From Thermodesulfovibrionales bacterium (lineage in GTDB: Bacteria; Nitrospirota; Thermodesulfovibrionia; Thermodesulfovibrionales; Dissulfurispiraceae): a stretch of 41,683 bases of DNA. The notes under the pieces are model-generated. The model did not search any database. It was not told the DNA's origin and saw only the letters and a program-made list of their open reading frames with translations. Below are positions 26,401 through 33,887 of this stretch, one piece after another. The first letter of the stretch is position 1. Each line of letters begins with the position of its first letter. Location: contig JAGUWD010000029.1 of NCBI GenBank assembly GCA_020062545.1, positions 79,672-121,354 of the forward strand, in the 5' to 3' direction. Both the position numbers and the translations under genes were made by a program.

Positions 26401-26686
26401 ACTATCGCAGTTATCAAGGTCAACAGGTGTGCATATAGTAGCCGCATCAACAAAAGATCAGTTTGCATCAGAAGTAAAGGAATTGGGTCATGGAGTATTC
26501 ACATATATCATGCTTGAAGGACTGAAAGGTAAGGCGGTAGGCAAGGGTGAGACTGTTACAGTGAGAAAACTGATGGGATATATAGAAGAAAAACTGCCTG
26601 AGATAACGAAGAAATACAAGCAGGAGGCTCAATTCCCTGTTGTTGATTCAAGGGGAATGGATTTTCCGTTGGTGTTGACTAAATAG
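23411..26686 (+). CDS. Exported WD40 beta-propeller fused to C14 caspase-like peptidase (second copy)
   Basis: A 1091-residue protein with a signal peptide (about 1-23). Two propellers' worth of WD40 repeats span about 30-680 (from YLISGSEDRTVKIWET near residue 50 to FVSASHDNAVRLWN near 650). A GYFNASPNGAKHLNVR module, an Ig-like beta segment (about 740-835, starting PPDVKITSPEPNTSFS) and a caspase domain (about 842-1090) follow. The catalytic pair is His927 in YLAGHGEN and Cys980 in IDACKSGA. It has the same architecture as the gene at 7247 but is not a close copy. Arginine codon use changes sharply near 25,560: about half CGN before and none after, indicating a mosaic gene. The start overlaps the small membrane protein gene. 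Confidence 0.93.
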   Translation: MIHRLLLVISATILLSSNITFASDKPDIFVQLGHSSTIKSATFTSDGTYLISGSEDRTVKIWETATGKEIKTLRHEWGVTAIAISPDNKTILAGDENGNIAIWETVTWKLLGKMVRKNLGKIYSLFFSPDGRHVVATDFFRLVYFDVLAKKQVFTLNDGQNIYSKGGKAINYNVAVFTKDGRRLILGEKQIEGYSKGKGISISIYDIKSRKNIKRYELFTGEAQIHSLAVSPDERHLLVSSSIAQSKDIFEKSGKVFVVDIQNGNIIREISFPEPFFGAAYSPAGNYVAIANYGEIIIYETKNWNVLRKISARLPVAFSPDGQSLIYGNDNAWTYYGQWVHKTGLDLINIKTGNRLNRYAANVDQMTSASFAAGEREIVSKSWILLNWDRENGTMKKALVLKDAANRMLTASAASEDGKYLIVGNDYGSYIYHTADGRMRRMWDKPIPHPDFTADGKILFFSTYDRKVILWDIENNRQIRQFADWGRREKLFIDYNKISPDGRYAVVLLRVYEQEGEKRIIIVWDTNTGREINKSEVVSSIYSLIFSPDSRYILTGEVVFAASASETEYSAVLRSLPDNRIVRKFPGHNDVISALAFSRNGEFILTGSWDQRIILWETKNGKKVKTFVGCAGTIYTLEFSADNINFVSASHDNAVRLWNINTGKELAQFISFTDGEWIVITPEGYFNASPNGAKHLNVRVGNSVYSIDNFYEKFFNPVYVASVLQGKEVEAVADITKGILTPPDVKITSPEPNTSFSTDTATITISAKDTGGGIDEIRLYHNGKAIGEDQRAVKIVPKGNEVIKTYTVTLVDGINTFRATAFSKDRTESNPYELVVKLSAPSKDVSMHVFAVGINKYKNPALNLNYAEPDAKGIADFFKQKGKGLFKDIEVKEIYNEQATKESISAKLKQLQNTNPQDVVLIYLAGHGENINDKWYFIPHELTYPEREEHVKTKGISSDELSGLIKNIKAQKILLLIDACKSGAVLIAFRGFEDRKALSQLSRSTGVHIVAASTKDQFASEVKELGHGVFTYIMLEGLKGKAVGKGETVTVRKLMGYIEEKLPEITKKYKQEAQFPVVDSRGMDFPLVLTK

Positions 26687-26731
26687 AAATCATGCGTCGG
26701 ATAGGCGTCATGGATGTTTAAGGAGGAAAAA

Positions 26732-27379
26732 ATGTCAATAGTATCGCGCACGCTTACAATTGTTCTGATGATGCTTATCTTCACATGCAATGCCTTTGCC
26801 GAAGAAGATGGTCAGCCTGAAAAACTTCCCGACTATCAGACCCTGCTTAAACGGGTTATGAGTTTCGACCGCACTGTTGACTTCAAGGCATTAAGGCTCT
26901 CCTATGCTGAAACCGCGGACTATAATCCTTACGGCGACGATAAGGCAAAAAAATCTGAGATGTTTGAAGCGCTGAGAAATAAGGATTACGATAAGGCTAT
27001 TGCCAATGCACAAGTAATACTCGAAAAGAAGTTTGTTGATATCGAAGCCCATTTTGTCTCCAGCATCGCTTTCAGCGAGATGAAGAATTCCGAGAGATAC
27101 AATTTCCATCATTTTGTTACGAGGGCGCTTGTTGACTCTATACTCGACTCGGGAGACGGCAAGACCCCTGAGACTGCCTTTGTAGTTATCGAAACAGGCG
27201 AGGAATATACGTTGCTCGGCATGACAGGCTTCGAGGTTGTCCGCCAGAGTCTTATAAAATCGAATGGGCACAGTTATGATAAAATGGAGACTAAGCACAG
27301 GAAGACCGGCAAGACAGCAGTATTCTTTTTTAATGTGGATATACCGTTTAACTGGCTGAATAAACAATTCAGAAAATAA
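26732..27379 (+). CDS. Exported DUF4919-type protein
   Basis: About 215 residues. A signal peptide (ending CNAFA) is followed by PDYQTLLKRVMSFDRTVDFK and ALRLSYAETADYNPYG, then helices with LRNKDYDKAIANAQVILEKKF, and a C-terminal beta region (TAFVVIETGEEYTLLG, KTAVFFFNVDIPF). This matches the DUF4919 family, which has no known function. ATG 26732 was preferred to 26714 because AAGGAGG lies between them at proper spacing. The signal peptide shares its design and much of its sequence with the TPR-CHAT protein at 13361. It lies just upstream of a CHAT lipoprotein gene. Confidence 0.8.
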   Translation: MSIVSRTLTIVLMMLIFTCNAFAEEDGQPEKLPDYQTLLKRVMSFDRTVDFKALRLSYAETADYNPYGDDKAKKSEMFEALRNKDYDKAIANAQVILEKKFVDIEAHFVSSIAFSEMKNSERYNFHHFVTRALVDSILDSGDGKTPETAFVVIETGEEYTLLGMTGFEVVRQSLIKSNGHSYDKMETKHRKTGKTAVFFFNVDIPFNWLNKQFRK

Positions 27380-27407
27380 TTGCAGTTATGAAAATTGAGT
27401 GGCGCAT

Positions 27408-29726
27408 ATGAAGAGAAAGAAAATTCTTTATTTCTTTGTAATAGCGATTTTATTTTTCAGTGGCGGCTGCGCTGGCCTCTCTAAAGATATCGAAGTCAGC
27501 TCGCTCATGCAAAAAAAGCGCCATCACGATGTAATTCGGATCCTCCAGCAGGATATTGATCGTAAGGAGGCAATCTCCTCGTTCCAATTGTTTCTCCTTA
27601 GTGCTTCCTATTATGAGATCCGGGATTATGAGAAAATGTTCTCGACGGTGGATATGCTTGAAAAACAGATTGCACACGGCGGCGCCACCTATATTTCTTA
27701 TTTCGGTGCCGACATTTCTGTTTACCCTGGAATTCTTCGTGGTTATGCATATCTTGATCAAGGGGAATACGAGAAAGCGATCAAGGCTGCGGCAGCAGCC
27801 CATGTCCTCCTGAATAGGATTGGCAAATCCAATATTTGGTATCGTTCGCAGCTCATTGATATAGCAAGCATTCTCGGAGTGGCCCATGCCTTTTTGAACC
27901 ACGATGCAGAGGCAGATCGCTGGCTCGATGTCCTGCGGGGCATAGATATTAGCGACACAATTCTGGGGCCGGAAAAATTCACTGCCATTGCCAGAATACA
28001 TATGGCGAAAAAACAATATAATCAAGCCTTGGCTGCCATACAGGACACTGAGGCAAAAGTCTCTGGGTTTGTCACGGTCTTCTATGACCAGACCTTTCAG
28101 GAACTTCCCAAATTTTTTATTTTGACAAAGTGTCAATATGAAACTGGAAAGATTCATGATGCCAGAGAGAATTATGACCAGCTTCTGAAACATCCCCAAA
28201 TTAAACAGATAGGAGGACTTTACTGGCCTATCCTTTTAGATCGGGGCAGAATTGCCCGTATGGAAGGCAAGGAAGTAATAGCTGAACAGCTTCTCAGAGA
28301 GGCTGTTGATGTGATAGAGAAACAACGATCCTCCATCATGTCAGAGGCAGGGAGGATCGGCTATGTGGGAGACAAACAGGCTATTTATCAGGAATTGGTT
28401 GCCCTGCTGATTTCGGGAGGCCGTGCTGCGGAGGCCTTTGAATATGTAGAGCGCTCAAAGTCAAGGGCGCTTGTGGATTTGCTGGCCTCAAACAAGGAAT
28501 TCAGCGTTCCGAAAGATAAGGAACAGGTCGCTTCAATGCTGAAAGAGCTTGAAACGATTGAGGCGGAAGGCAAGGTTATTGATATCAGCAGCATGGCCAC
28601 TGAAAAGGCAAGTCAAAGGAATATCAGGAGCGTTCAGATAAAAGAGAGAATAAAAAACTTAACGCCTGAACTGACATCTCTCGTTACAGTCTCTATACCT
28701 CCTCCAAGTGAAATACAATCGTATATCGGCAATGATGAAACACTCGTTGAATACTATTATCACGGGGAAGACCTTTATGTGTTTGTGTTGACTAAAAATA
28801 CATTAAAGGCTGTAAAACTGGACGGCAAAGGTATTCTGAAAGATATAGAACAGTTCAGAAGATTGCTGCAAGACCCGATATCAACGCAATACCCTGAACT
28901 CTCGCAAGGACTCTATCAAAGACTGATAAAACCGATTGAGAATTTGATCGCCACTCCAAAACTTATTATCGTGCCCCACGGAATCCTTCACTACCTGCCG
29001 TTTAATGCCTTGAACAGCGGGAGCAATTATCTGATAGACAAATACAGCATCAGTTTTCTGCCGAGCGCGAGCGTGATAAAATTCCTTAAACAAAGGCAGG
29101 CGCAAAAAAACCGGCAGACATTGATATTCGGCAACCCCGACCTCGGAGACCCGAAATATGACCTCAAATATGCAGGAGAAGAGGCCGTTGCTATATCGAA
29201 TGAAATGCCTAATGCGAAGGCGCTTTTGCGAAAAGAGGCAACAGAGACCAATTTCAAGAGATTTGCAAATCAGTTTGGATACATCCATTTTGCAACTCAC
29301 GGCATGTTTGAATCCGACTCGCCTTTGAACTCAGGACTCTTTCTTTCAAGGGATGTTGAAAACGACGGATTGTTAAGTGTAAATGAACTATATTCGATCA
29401 GCCTGAATGCGGATTTGGTTACATTGAGCGCCTGTGAAACAGCGCTCGGTAAAATCAATGCCGGAGATGATGTTGTGGGACTTCAGAGGGGATTTCTATA
29501 TGCAGGGGCTAATTCCATTGTTGCAAGCCTGTGGAAAGTGGATGACCTGGCAACCTCGCAATTGATGAAGGAATTTTATTCCAATCTGAAAAAGACAAAT
29601 AAACGAGATGCCTTGAGAGAAGCGCAGTTGGCTGTGAAGAAGCAATATGAACATCCATATTTCTGGGCTGCGTTCCAGTTGACAGGGATGGCTGAGCAGA
29701 AGGATGTAACCGGAGGTGTAAAATGA
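27408..29726 (+). CDS. CHAT-domain lipoprotein with helical repeats
   Basis: About 772 residues. The N-terminus has a lipoprotein signal (LFFSGGC, Cys about 22), so the protein should be membrane-anchored. TPR-like helices cover about 30-350 (for example LDQGEYEKAIKAAAAAHVLL and EQLLREAVDVIEKQRSS), and the CHAT domain occupies about 430-765. The catalytic dyad is His631 in HFATHGMF and Cys676 in LSACETALG, with the usual GFLYAGANSIVASLWKVDD after it. ATG 27408 is preferred to GTG 27399 because it gives a compact lipoprotein signal. Arginine codons are mostly CGN in the N-terminal half and mostly AGA/AGG in the CHAT half, hinting at a domain swap. It overlaps the next gene by 4 bp. Confidence 0.92.
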   Translation: MKRKKILYFFVIAILFFSGGCAGLSKDIEVSSLMQKKRHHDVIRILQQDIDRKEAISSFQLFLLSASYYEIRDYEKMFSTVDMLEKQIAHGGATYISYFGADISVYPGILRGYAYLDQGEYEKAIKAAAAAHVLLNRIGKSNIWYRSQLIDIASILGVAHAFLNHDAEADRWLDVLRGIDISDTILGPEKFTAIARIHMAKKQYNQALAAIQDTEAKVSGFVTVFYDQTFQELPKFFILTKCQYETGKIHDARENYDQLLKHPQIKQIGGLYWPILLDRGRIARMEGKEVIAEQLLREAVDVIEKQRSSIMSEAGRIGYVGDKQAIYQELVALLISGGRAAEAFEYVERSKSRALVDLLASNKEFSVPKDKEQVASMLKELETIEAEGKVIDISSMATEKASQRNIRSVQIKERIKNLTPELTSLVTVSIPPPSEIQSYIGNDETLVEYYYHGEDLYVFVLTKNTLKAVKLDGKGILKDIEQFRRLLQDPISTQYPELSQGLYQRLIKPIENLIATPKLIIVPHGILHYLPFNALNSGSNYLIDKYSISFLPSASVIKFLKQRQAQKNRQTLIFGNPDLGDPKYDLKYAGEEAVAISNEMPNAKALLRKEATETNFKRFANQFGYIHFATHGMFESDSPLNSGLFLSRDVENDGLLSVNELYSISLNADLVTLSACETALGKINAGDDVVGLQRGFLYAGANSIVASLWKVDDLATSQLMKEFYSNLKKTNKRDALREAQLAVKKQYEHPYFWAAFQLTGMAEQKDVTGGVK

Positions 29727-30274
29727 TAAACAGATTGCTTTTTGTGATTTTAATTTCTACTGCTGTTTTATTAAGTTCAAATGTATTTTCCGCCGAACCG
29801 TTGAAATCTTCAGAACTTGATACCATTGAGCCTGAAGAATATGAGATTTTTAATGCAGTTCTTGATAAATATCATGCCCTTGTCTCACTTGAGAAAACAA
29901 CTATGTCTGAAAAAAAGCTGGATAATGCCGATGTTACGCATTTGAAGCGATTGAGCGTCCATGTTGATGCTTATCTAACAGGCGACTTTAATAAGAAAAA
30001 CAGCAGATCATATGAGCTTGAAAAAAGATTTTTTAAGAAGAGATATTTTATGGATGAATCGTATCAGAGTTTTCCGGGCAGCGGCAAGGAAAGCGTAGGA
30101 ATATCGAGGGTGGGCTTCAATAAAGAGAAAGATAGAGCATTGATTTTTGTAAGGTATAAAAGCATAACGCCGCCAGAGGCATTTTACGAAGAAGGCAATT
30201 TTGTTTATCTTGAGAAAAAGGAGGGCAAATGGGTTGCAATAAAAACAGTAATGGCATCGCAAAGGTATTATTAA
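29723..30274 (+). CDS. Small exported protein of unknown function
   Basis: A 183-residue protein with a signal peptide (about 1-25, ending NVFSA). A helical region (EYEIFNAVLDKYHALVSLEK) and a beta-rich C-terminal part (DRALIFVRYKSITPPEAFYE, then WVAIKTVMASQRYY) follow. The terminal layout of strands ending in a conserved-looking aromatic tail is like small NTF2- or lipocalin-type folds, but I cannot assign a family. Its first 25 codons and ribosome binding site are clearly related to those of the WD40-caspase genes at 23411 and 18305 although the rest of the protein is unrelated. It overlaps the CHAT lipoprotein gene by 4 bp, so it is a likely partner or substrate. Confidence 0.7.
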   Translation: MINRLLFVILISTAVLLSSNVFSAEPLKSSELDTIEPEEYEIFNAVLDKYHALVSLEKTTMSEKKLDNADVTHLKRLSVHVDAYLTGDFNKKNSRSYELEKRFFKKRYFMDESYQSFPGSGKESVGISRVGFNKEKDRALIFVRYKSITPPEAFYEEGNFVYLEKKEGKWVAIKTVMASQRYY

Positions 30275-30281
30275 ATATTAA

Positions 30282-31244
30282 TTAATGCTTAGGGCTCCGA
30301 AGGCATTTCTCTATCATATTTTTAGTTTTTGCAATTTCCTTTTTGTCGCCTGCGCTTTCGCTGACAGAGAGCGCCCTTTTGAAATAATCGAGCGCACTGT
30401 TTTTATTACCCTGTTTAAAATAGGTATTACCCATTCCCATTAAATCCTGTGCTATTTTTCTGCTTAAGCCGAGTGTCTTGTCTATGGAAAGCGCGTCTTC
30501 ATAAAACTTTATCGCCTCGCTGTATTCGCCTTTCGCAACCTTTGCCTCGGCTATGAGCCTTAAGGAATTTGCCGTCTCTGCCTCATTTCCGTTTGATTTA
30601 TTGAGCGAGAGTCCTTTATTCCCATATGATATGGCTGAAGCGACATCGCCTTTTTCAAGATAAGCCCTTCCTTTGAGGTTATAAACTTTGCCAATGTTAC
30701 TGCATTGCGAGCTTTGGCAGAAGGATAATAATTTATCTGTCCATTCCAATGTCCTGTCATAATTCTTTTCATCCATGTAAAGCATTGCTTTCAAAAATGC
30801 AGCCTCGGACAGATGTACCGGATTATAGGCAATTGGCGATATATTTAGTATTTCGTCTATCTGTTTGTGTGCATTGTCTTTATCACCGAGCTTGCGATAG
30901 GTGGCAGCCATATTAATTATATTTATCGCAATGCCATCAATGTTTTCGATGGAGCGGTTGATTTTGAGCGCCTCATTGTAAAGCATGAGTGCATTTTCAT
31001 AATCACTATTTTTAAATGAGGATTCTGCCTTCTGGTTGAGATTGACTGCTGAAAGATGGGCATCTGACAATGTTGCATGTTTTGCCCCGCAACCAATTAA
31101 AAACAGGCTATAGGCAATAGGCAACAGACGATAGACGATGGATATTATTATCCTATAGCATTTTGTCTCTTGCCTATCGCATTTTGTTAGCCTATTGCCT
31201 ATAGCCCATTGCCTATTGCCTGTCTTATTCATAGCTGTCCACAT
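30282..31244 (-). CDS. TPR lipoprotein, last gene of the Mla-type operon
   Basis: A 320-residue protein, or 316 if the ATG at 31232 is used. A lipobox (LFLIGC, Cys about residue 52) is preceded by an unusually long N-terminus, much of it encoded by GGCAATA-type heptamer repeats. Five or six TPR units follow (for example NSDYENALMLYNEALKINRS, EKGDVASAISYGNKGLSLNK, YSEAIKFYEDALSIDKTLG, KNSALDYFKRALSVSESAG). The gene overlaps the end of mlaD by 20 bp. It is probably a lipid-anchored scaffold on the outer or inner membrane working with the Mla-type transporter. No MlaA or MlaC homologue is visible in the window. Confidence 0.85.
   Translation of the reverse strand: MWTAMNKTGNRQWAIGNRLTKCDRQETKCYRIIISIVYRLLPIAYSLFLIGCGAKHATLSDAHLSAVNLNQKAESSFKNSDYENALMLYNEALKINRSIENIDGIAINIINMAATYRKLGDKDNAHKQIDEILNISPIAYNPVHLSEAAFLKAMLYMDEKNYDRTLEWTDKLLSFCQSSQCSNIGKVYNLKGRAYLEKGDVASAISYGNKGLSLNKSNGNEAETANSLRLIAEAKVAKGEYSEAIKFYEDALSIDKTLGLSRKIAQDLMGMGNTYFKQGNKNSALDYFKRALSVSESAGDKKEIAKTKNMIEKCLRSPKH
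31106..31222. repeat. Heptamer repeat island arranged as an inverted repeat
   Basis: GGCTATAGGCAATAGGC at 31106-31122 is perfectly complementary to GCCTATTGCCTATAGCC at 31190-31206, with further GGCAATA-like units on both arms and a loop of about 67 bp. It lies inside the coding region for the N-terminus of the TPR lipoprotein and could form a hairpin in its mRNA. Similar islands occur at 1692-1717 and 36829-36856. Confidence 0.8.
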
Positions 31245-32181
31245 CCAAGGTCTTTTCTTCAGGCTCCTTTATGAATAGCCTTATTGGCCATATTTTTTTT
31301 GCTGAATCGGTAATTTCTTTTGCTCCTTCTGCTGCGTCTTCGCCTTTTTTGAGCATGGACGGGATTTTAGGTGCTGTCTGCTCTGTCGCCTTTTTTATTT
31401 CTTCGGTTGTCTTCTGAATATTTTCGAGACTCTTGTTTGTCTTCTCAAGGATATTCGGGATGTCCTTGTCAACCTTCTTTATGAGGTCGTCAACTGTGAT
31501 CATGGTCTGTTTTGTTGAATCGAGTACGGAATCTATTTTCTTTGTTGTCGCATTCACTCCTTTGTTAGCATCCTTGAGCAGGGCATTCAGATTCTGCTGT
31601 GTCTCGGGTAGGTCTTCCGAAATTTTGCGGAGGTTTTTTAATGTCTGTTTAATATCGCCCTGCGGATTGTTGATGTAATGGATTATCTCTTTTACATCGC
31701 TTAGAACAGGCTTTATTTCCTCTTTTAACTCCTCTGCTATTTCGCCGAGCCCCTTTGCCCTTTCAAATTCTATTATTCCATTTTCAGTAACTTGTTTCGC
31801 TTTTTCAGAACCAGGTGTTATTTCTATGACACTGTCGCCGATAAACCCTTCTTTGAAAAGCCTTGCCTTTGAGTCTGTCCTTATCCATTTCATGTATTTT
31901 GTATTTATGGATAGCTCCACCTTTACCCTTGCCACATCGTCCAGGGATAATCTCGCAACCTTTCCTATTTTAAATCCGCTGAGTTTTACTGCGGTTCCTT
32001 CATTTATACCCTGTCCACTGTCGGCTATGAAATATATCTTTGTCCTGGGCGTGAACACGCCGTGTTGTATCCCGATAATAGCCATTGCAGTGACAATACC
32101 TGCAATTGCGATAAAGACAAACAGCCCTATCTTCTTTTCTATGCCGATAAATCTTTCATCCGTTTCTTTCATTAATTCCAT
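31225..32181 (-). CDS. mlaD: MlaD-type MCE-domain lipid transport protein
   Basis: A 318-residue protein. One N-terminal membrane anchor (about 17-38, KIGLFVFIAIAGIVTAMAII) is followed by an MCE domain (about 45-125), with IYFIADSGQGINEGTAVKLS, GFKIGKVARLSLDD and GFIGDSVIEITPGS. A long C-terminal helical region (about 145-300) is rich in Lys, Glu, Asp and Thr. MCE proteins form hexameric rings that carry phospholipids across the periplasm. This one would be the substrate-binding ring for the MlaE-type permease encoded upstream. The ATG at 32181 has TAGGTGAG at good spacing. A 166-bp palindromic element separates it from the ABC-like gene. Confidence 0.93.
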   Translation of the reverse strand: MELMKETDERFIGIEKKIGLFVFIAIAGIVTAMAIIGIQHGVFTPRTKIYFIADSGQGINEGTAVKLSGFKIGKVARLSLDDVARVKVELSINTKYMKWIRTDSKARLFKEGFIGDSVIEITPGSEKAKQVTENGIIEFERAKGLGEIAEELKEEIKPVLSDVKEIIHYINNPQGDIKQTLKNLRKISEDLPETQQNLNALLKDANKGVNATTKKIDSVLDSTKQTMITVDDLIKKVDKDIPNILEKTNKSLENIQKTTEEIKKATEQTAPKIPSMLKKGEDAAEGAKEITDSAKKIWPIRLFIKEPEEKTLDVDSYE

Positions 32182-32218
32182 TTTTACTCACCTAAATTGA
32201 GCGATTATAATCTAAAAA

Positions 32219-32384
32219 TATATGTCAGGTGCTGCGAAAAGACTTTAAACTCCACACTTGCATTAACATTTATCTTGTATCCGTCATCTACTACATTGGA
32301 TACTTGATGAATAATGCTTTTATTGTCTCTCATATACACTTGAATTAACACTTTTTAAAGTCTTTGACCAGTGCCTGACATATA
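32219..32384. repeat. 166-bp palindromic element, copy 3 (MITE-like)
   Basis: Same length and ends as the copy at 428-593: TATATGTCAGG at both termini, then AAAGACTTTAAA. The interior is also similar (AACATTTATCTTGTATC, CATCTACTACAT, GGATACTTGATG). The similarity extends left through TAAATTGAGC to about 32192. It lies inside the mla operon between the ABC-like gene and mlaD. In both places the extended left flank ends within about 10-15 bp of the start codon of the downstream minus-strand gene, so the orientation relative to that gene is the same. Confidence 0.88.
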
Positions 32385-32403
32385 AAATAGCTCGACTTAG
32401 TAA

Positions 32404-33045
32404 TTATATCCTTAAAATAATATCCGCCCTTACATTCTTGATGGATTGTTCATCAAATGTGATGTATACGGATGTTCTGCCCTGTTTTTCTGCGTGAAAA
32501 TTCATGGTCATTTGCATCAATCTATCCGACATATCGGGGCTCAGCCCTTCAAATAAAGAGTCGTATATCATCAGTTCAGGCTCCATGAGCATTGCCCTTA
32601 TGAGTCCTATCAGCCTTTTCTCATGAACAGGCAGGGGACCTGGCAGTCTTCCTATTAGCTCTTTAAGATATGGGACATCTATACCTGCCTCGTTGAATCT
32701 CTGCTTTACCTTTGCTTCCAGATCCTCCGGCTTTTTTCCTGTATGGTACGATACCGGAAGCACTATGTTCTCCCATACCTTGAGGTTGCTGATCAATCCA
32801 CCGTCTTTCAAAACCACCCCGATCCTGCTGAAAAGCCTGCAAGAATCTTTTTCGGAAAGCGCATATGTTTCCTTGTCGAGCAGAAAAACCCTTCCCGATG
32901 CAGGTCTTTCGAGTCCCACGATGACATTGAGCAGCTTTCTGTTTTCATATTCGGAACGTGTGATAATCTTGCATTCAGAGCCCCTCTTTATCTCAAACGA
33001 GAGCGCATGAAAATGCTCTGTAGCAATATTTTCGAGTCGTATCAT
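32404..33045 (-). CDS. MlaF-like ABC protein lacking all ATPase motifs (degenerate)
   Basis: A 213-residue protein with the overall length and layout of an ABC ATPase domain, encoded exactly where MlaF would be, overlapping mlaE by 4 bp. The key motifs are gone. The P-loop region (about residues 29-37) reads TRSEYENRK instead of GxxGxGKST. The Q-loop glutamine is Lys in GVVLKDGG. The signature LSGGQ is replaced by LPGPLPVHEKRL. Walker B is MIYDSLFEGLSP with Ser in place of the catalytic Glu, and the H-loop His is Phe in YITFDEQ. The frame is intact, so it looks conserved as a protein rather than a pseudogene. It cannot be expected to hydrolyse ATP; it may be a structural or regulatory subunit paired with an ATPase encoded elsewhere. 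Confidence 0.85.
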   Translation of the reverse strand: MIRLENIATEHFHALSFEIKRGSECKIITRSEYENRKLLNVIVGLERPASGRVFLLDKETYALSEKDSCRLFSRIGVVLKDGGLISNLKVWENIVLPVSYHTGKKPEDLEAKVKQRFNEAGIDVPYLKELIGRLPGPLPVHEKRLIGLIRAMLMEPELMIYDSLFEGLSPDMSDRLMQMTMNFHAEKQGRTSVYITFDEQSIKNVRADIILRI

Positions 33046-33818
33046 ACAAACGATATGACTGTAATTATACCATCAAATATGAATACTAAGAACAGGCTCT
33101 GCATAACCGCCCTCGTAGCTGCCTGCGGAATTTCTGTTATTGATGCCTCCACGCTGAAGCCCTGATAGCATGAAACTATGGAGATCAACAATCCGAACAC
33201 AAGGCTTTTAAGAAGGGAGACTAAGACCTCAAAGAGTTTCAGGGCCGAGAATATGCCTTTGAGGTGTTGTGAAAAAGAGAGGTCGAGGAATATCGATGTG
33301 AATGCCAACCCTCCTGCAATTGCCATCACCTGAAAGTAGAACGCAAGGATGAAGACAGAGACCGTAATTCCAGCAACCCTTGGAACAATGAGATAATCCA
33401 CGGGATTAATCCCCATAATCCTGAGGCTGTCGGTCTCCCTGTTGACCTTCATCGAGCCGAGCTCTGAGGAGATGGCGGTGCCGCTTCGTGCTATGATTAT
33501 TATGGCAGCAAGCAATGGCCCGAGTTCTCTCACCACTGTCCAGATGAGTATCTTGCCTGTAAGCACAGCATTTGATCCCACAAGATTCACTATTTGCGTG
33601 ATGATGACAATCCCTATAAGTATCCCTATTGCAGCCACTTTGCTCAATGCTTCTATCCCCGTGAAATATAGCTGTTTGTGTAAGACGGAACGGATTGGGG
33701 CACTGCGTAATAACGGGATATTCCTTACGGAATAACACAATAACGTATAATATCCCTCCAGATATTTAAAGGCATTGATTATATTTTCCCCGATTTTTCG
33801 AATATTAATGATTGTCAT
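33042..33818 (-). CDS. mlaE: MlaE-type lipid ABC transporter permease
   Basis: A 258-residue integral membrane protein with five or six hydrophobic segments (for example AAIGILIGIVIITQIVNLVG and VAGITVSVFILAFYFQVM). It has the MlaE family signature GPLLAAIIIIARSGTAISSE, then GSMKVNRETDSLRIMGINPV and DYLIVPR. It should form the inner-membrane core of a phospholipid transporter with the MCE protein encoded downstream. It is the first gene of the minus-strand operon mlaE, ABC-like, mlaD, TPR lipoprotein. The start at 33818 faces the Crp-type gene with a 69-bp AT-rich gap. Confidence 0.94.
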   Translation of the reverse strand: MTIINIRKIGENIINAFKYLEGYYTLLCYSVRNIPLLRSAPIRSVLHKQLYFTGIEALSKVAAIGILIGIVIITQIVNLVGSNAVLTGKILIWTVVRELGPLLAAIIIIARSGTAISSELGSMKVNRETDSLRIMGINPVDYLIVPRVAGITVSVFILAFYFQVMAIAGGLAFTSIFLDLSFSQHLKGIFSALKLFEVLVSLLKSLVFGLLISIVSCYQGFSVEASITEIPQAATRAVMQSLFLVFIFDGIITVISFV

Positions 33819-33887
33819 AAATCAAATTTTATCATAATCAATTTTTATATTCAGGAAATTTTTGAAATCTGATAAAATTACACCAGT

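Noticed and set aside
31106-31222. Repeat island as a CRISPR array
   Set aside because: Units are seven bases, degenerate and without spacers, and no cas genes are nearby even though a TPR-CHAT protease is present.
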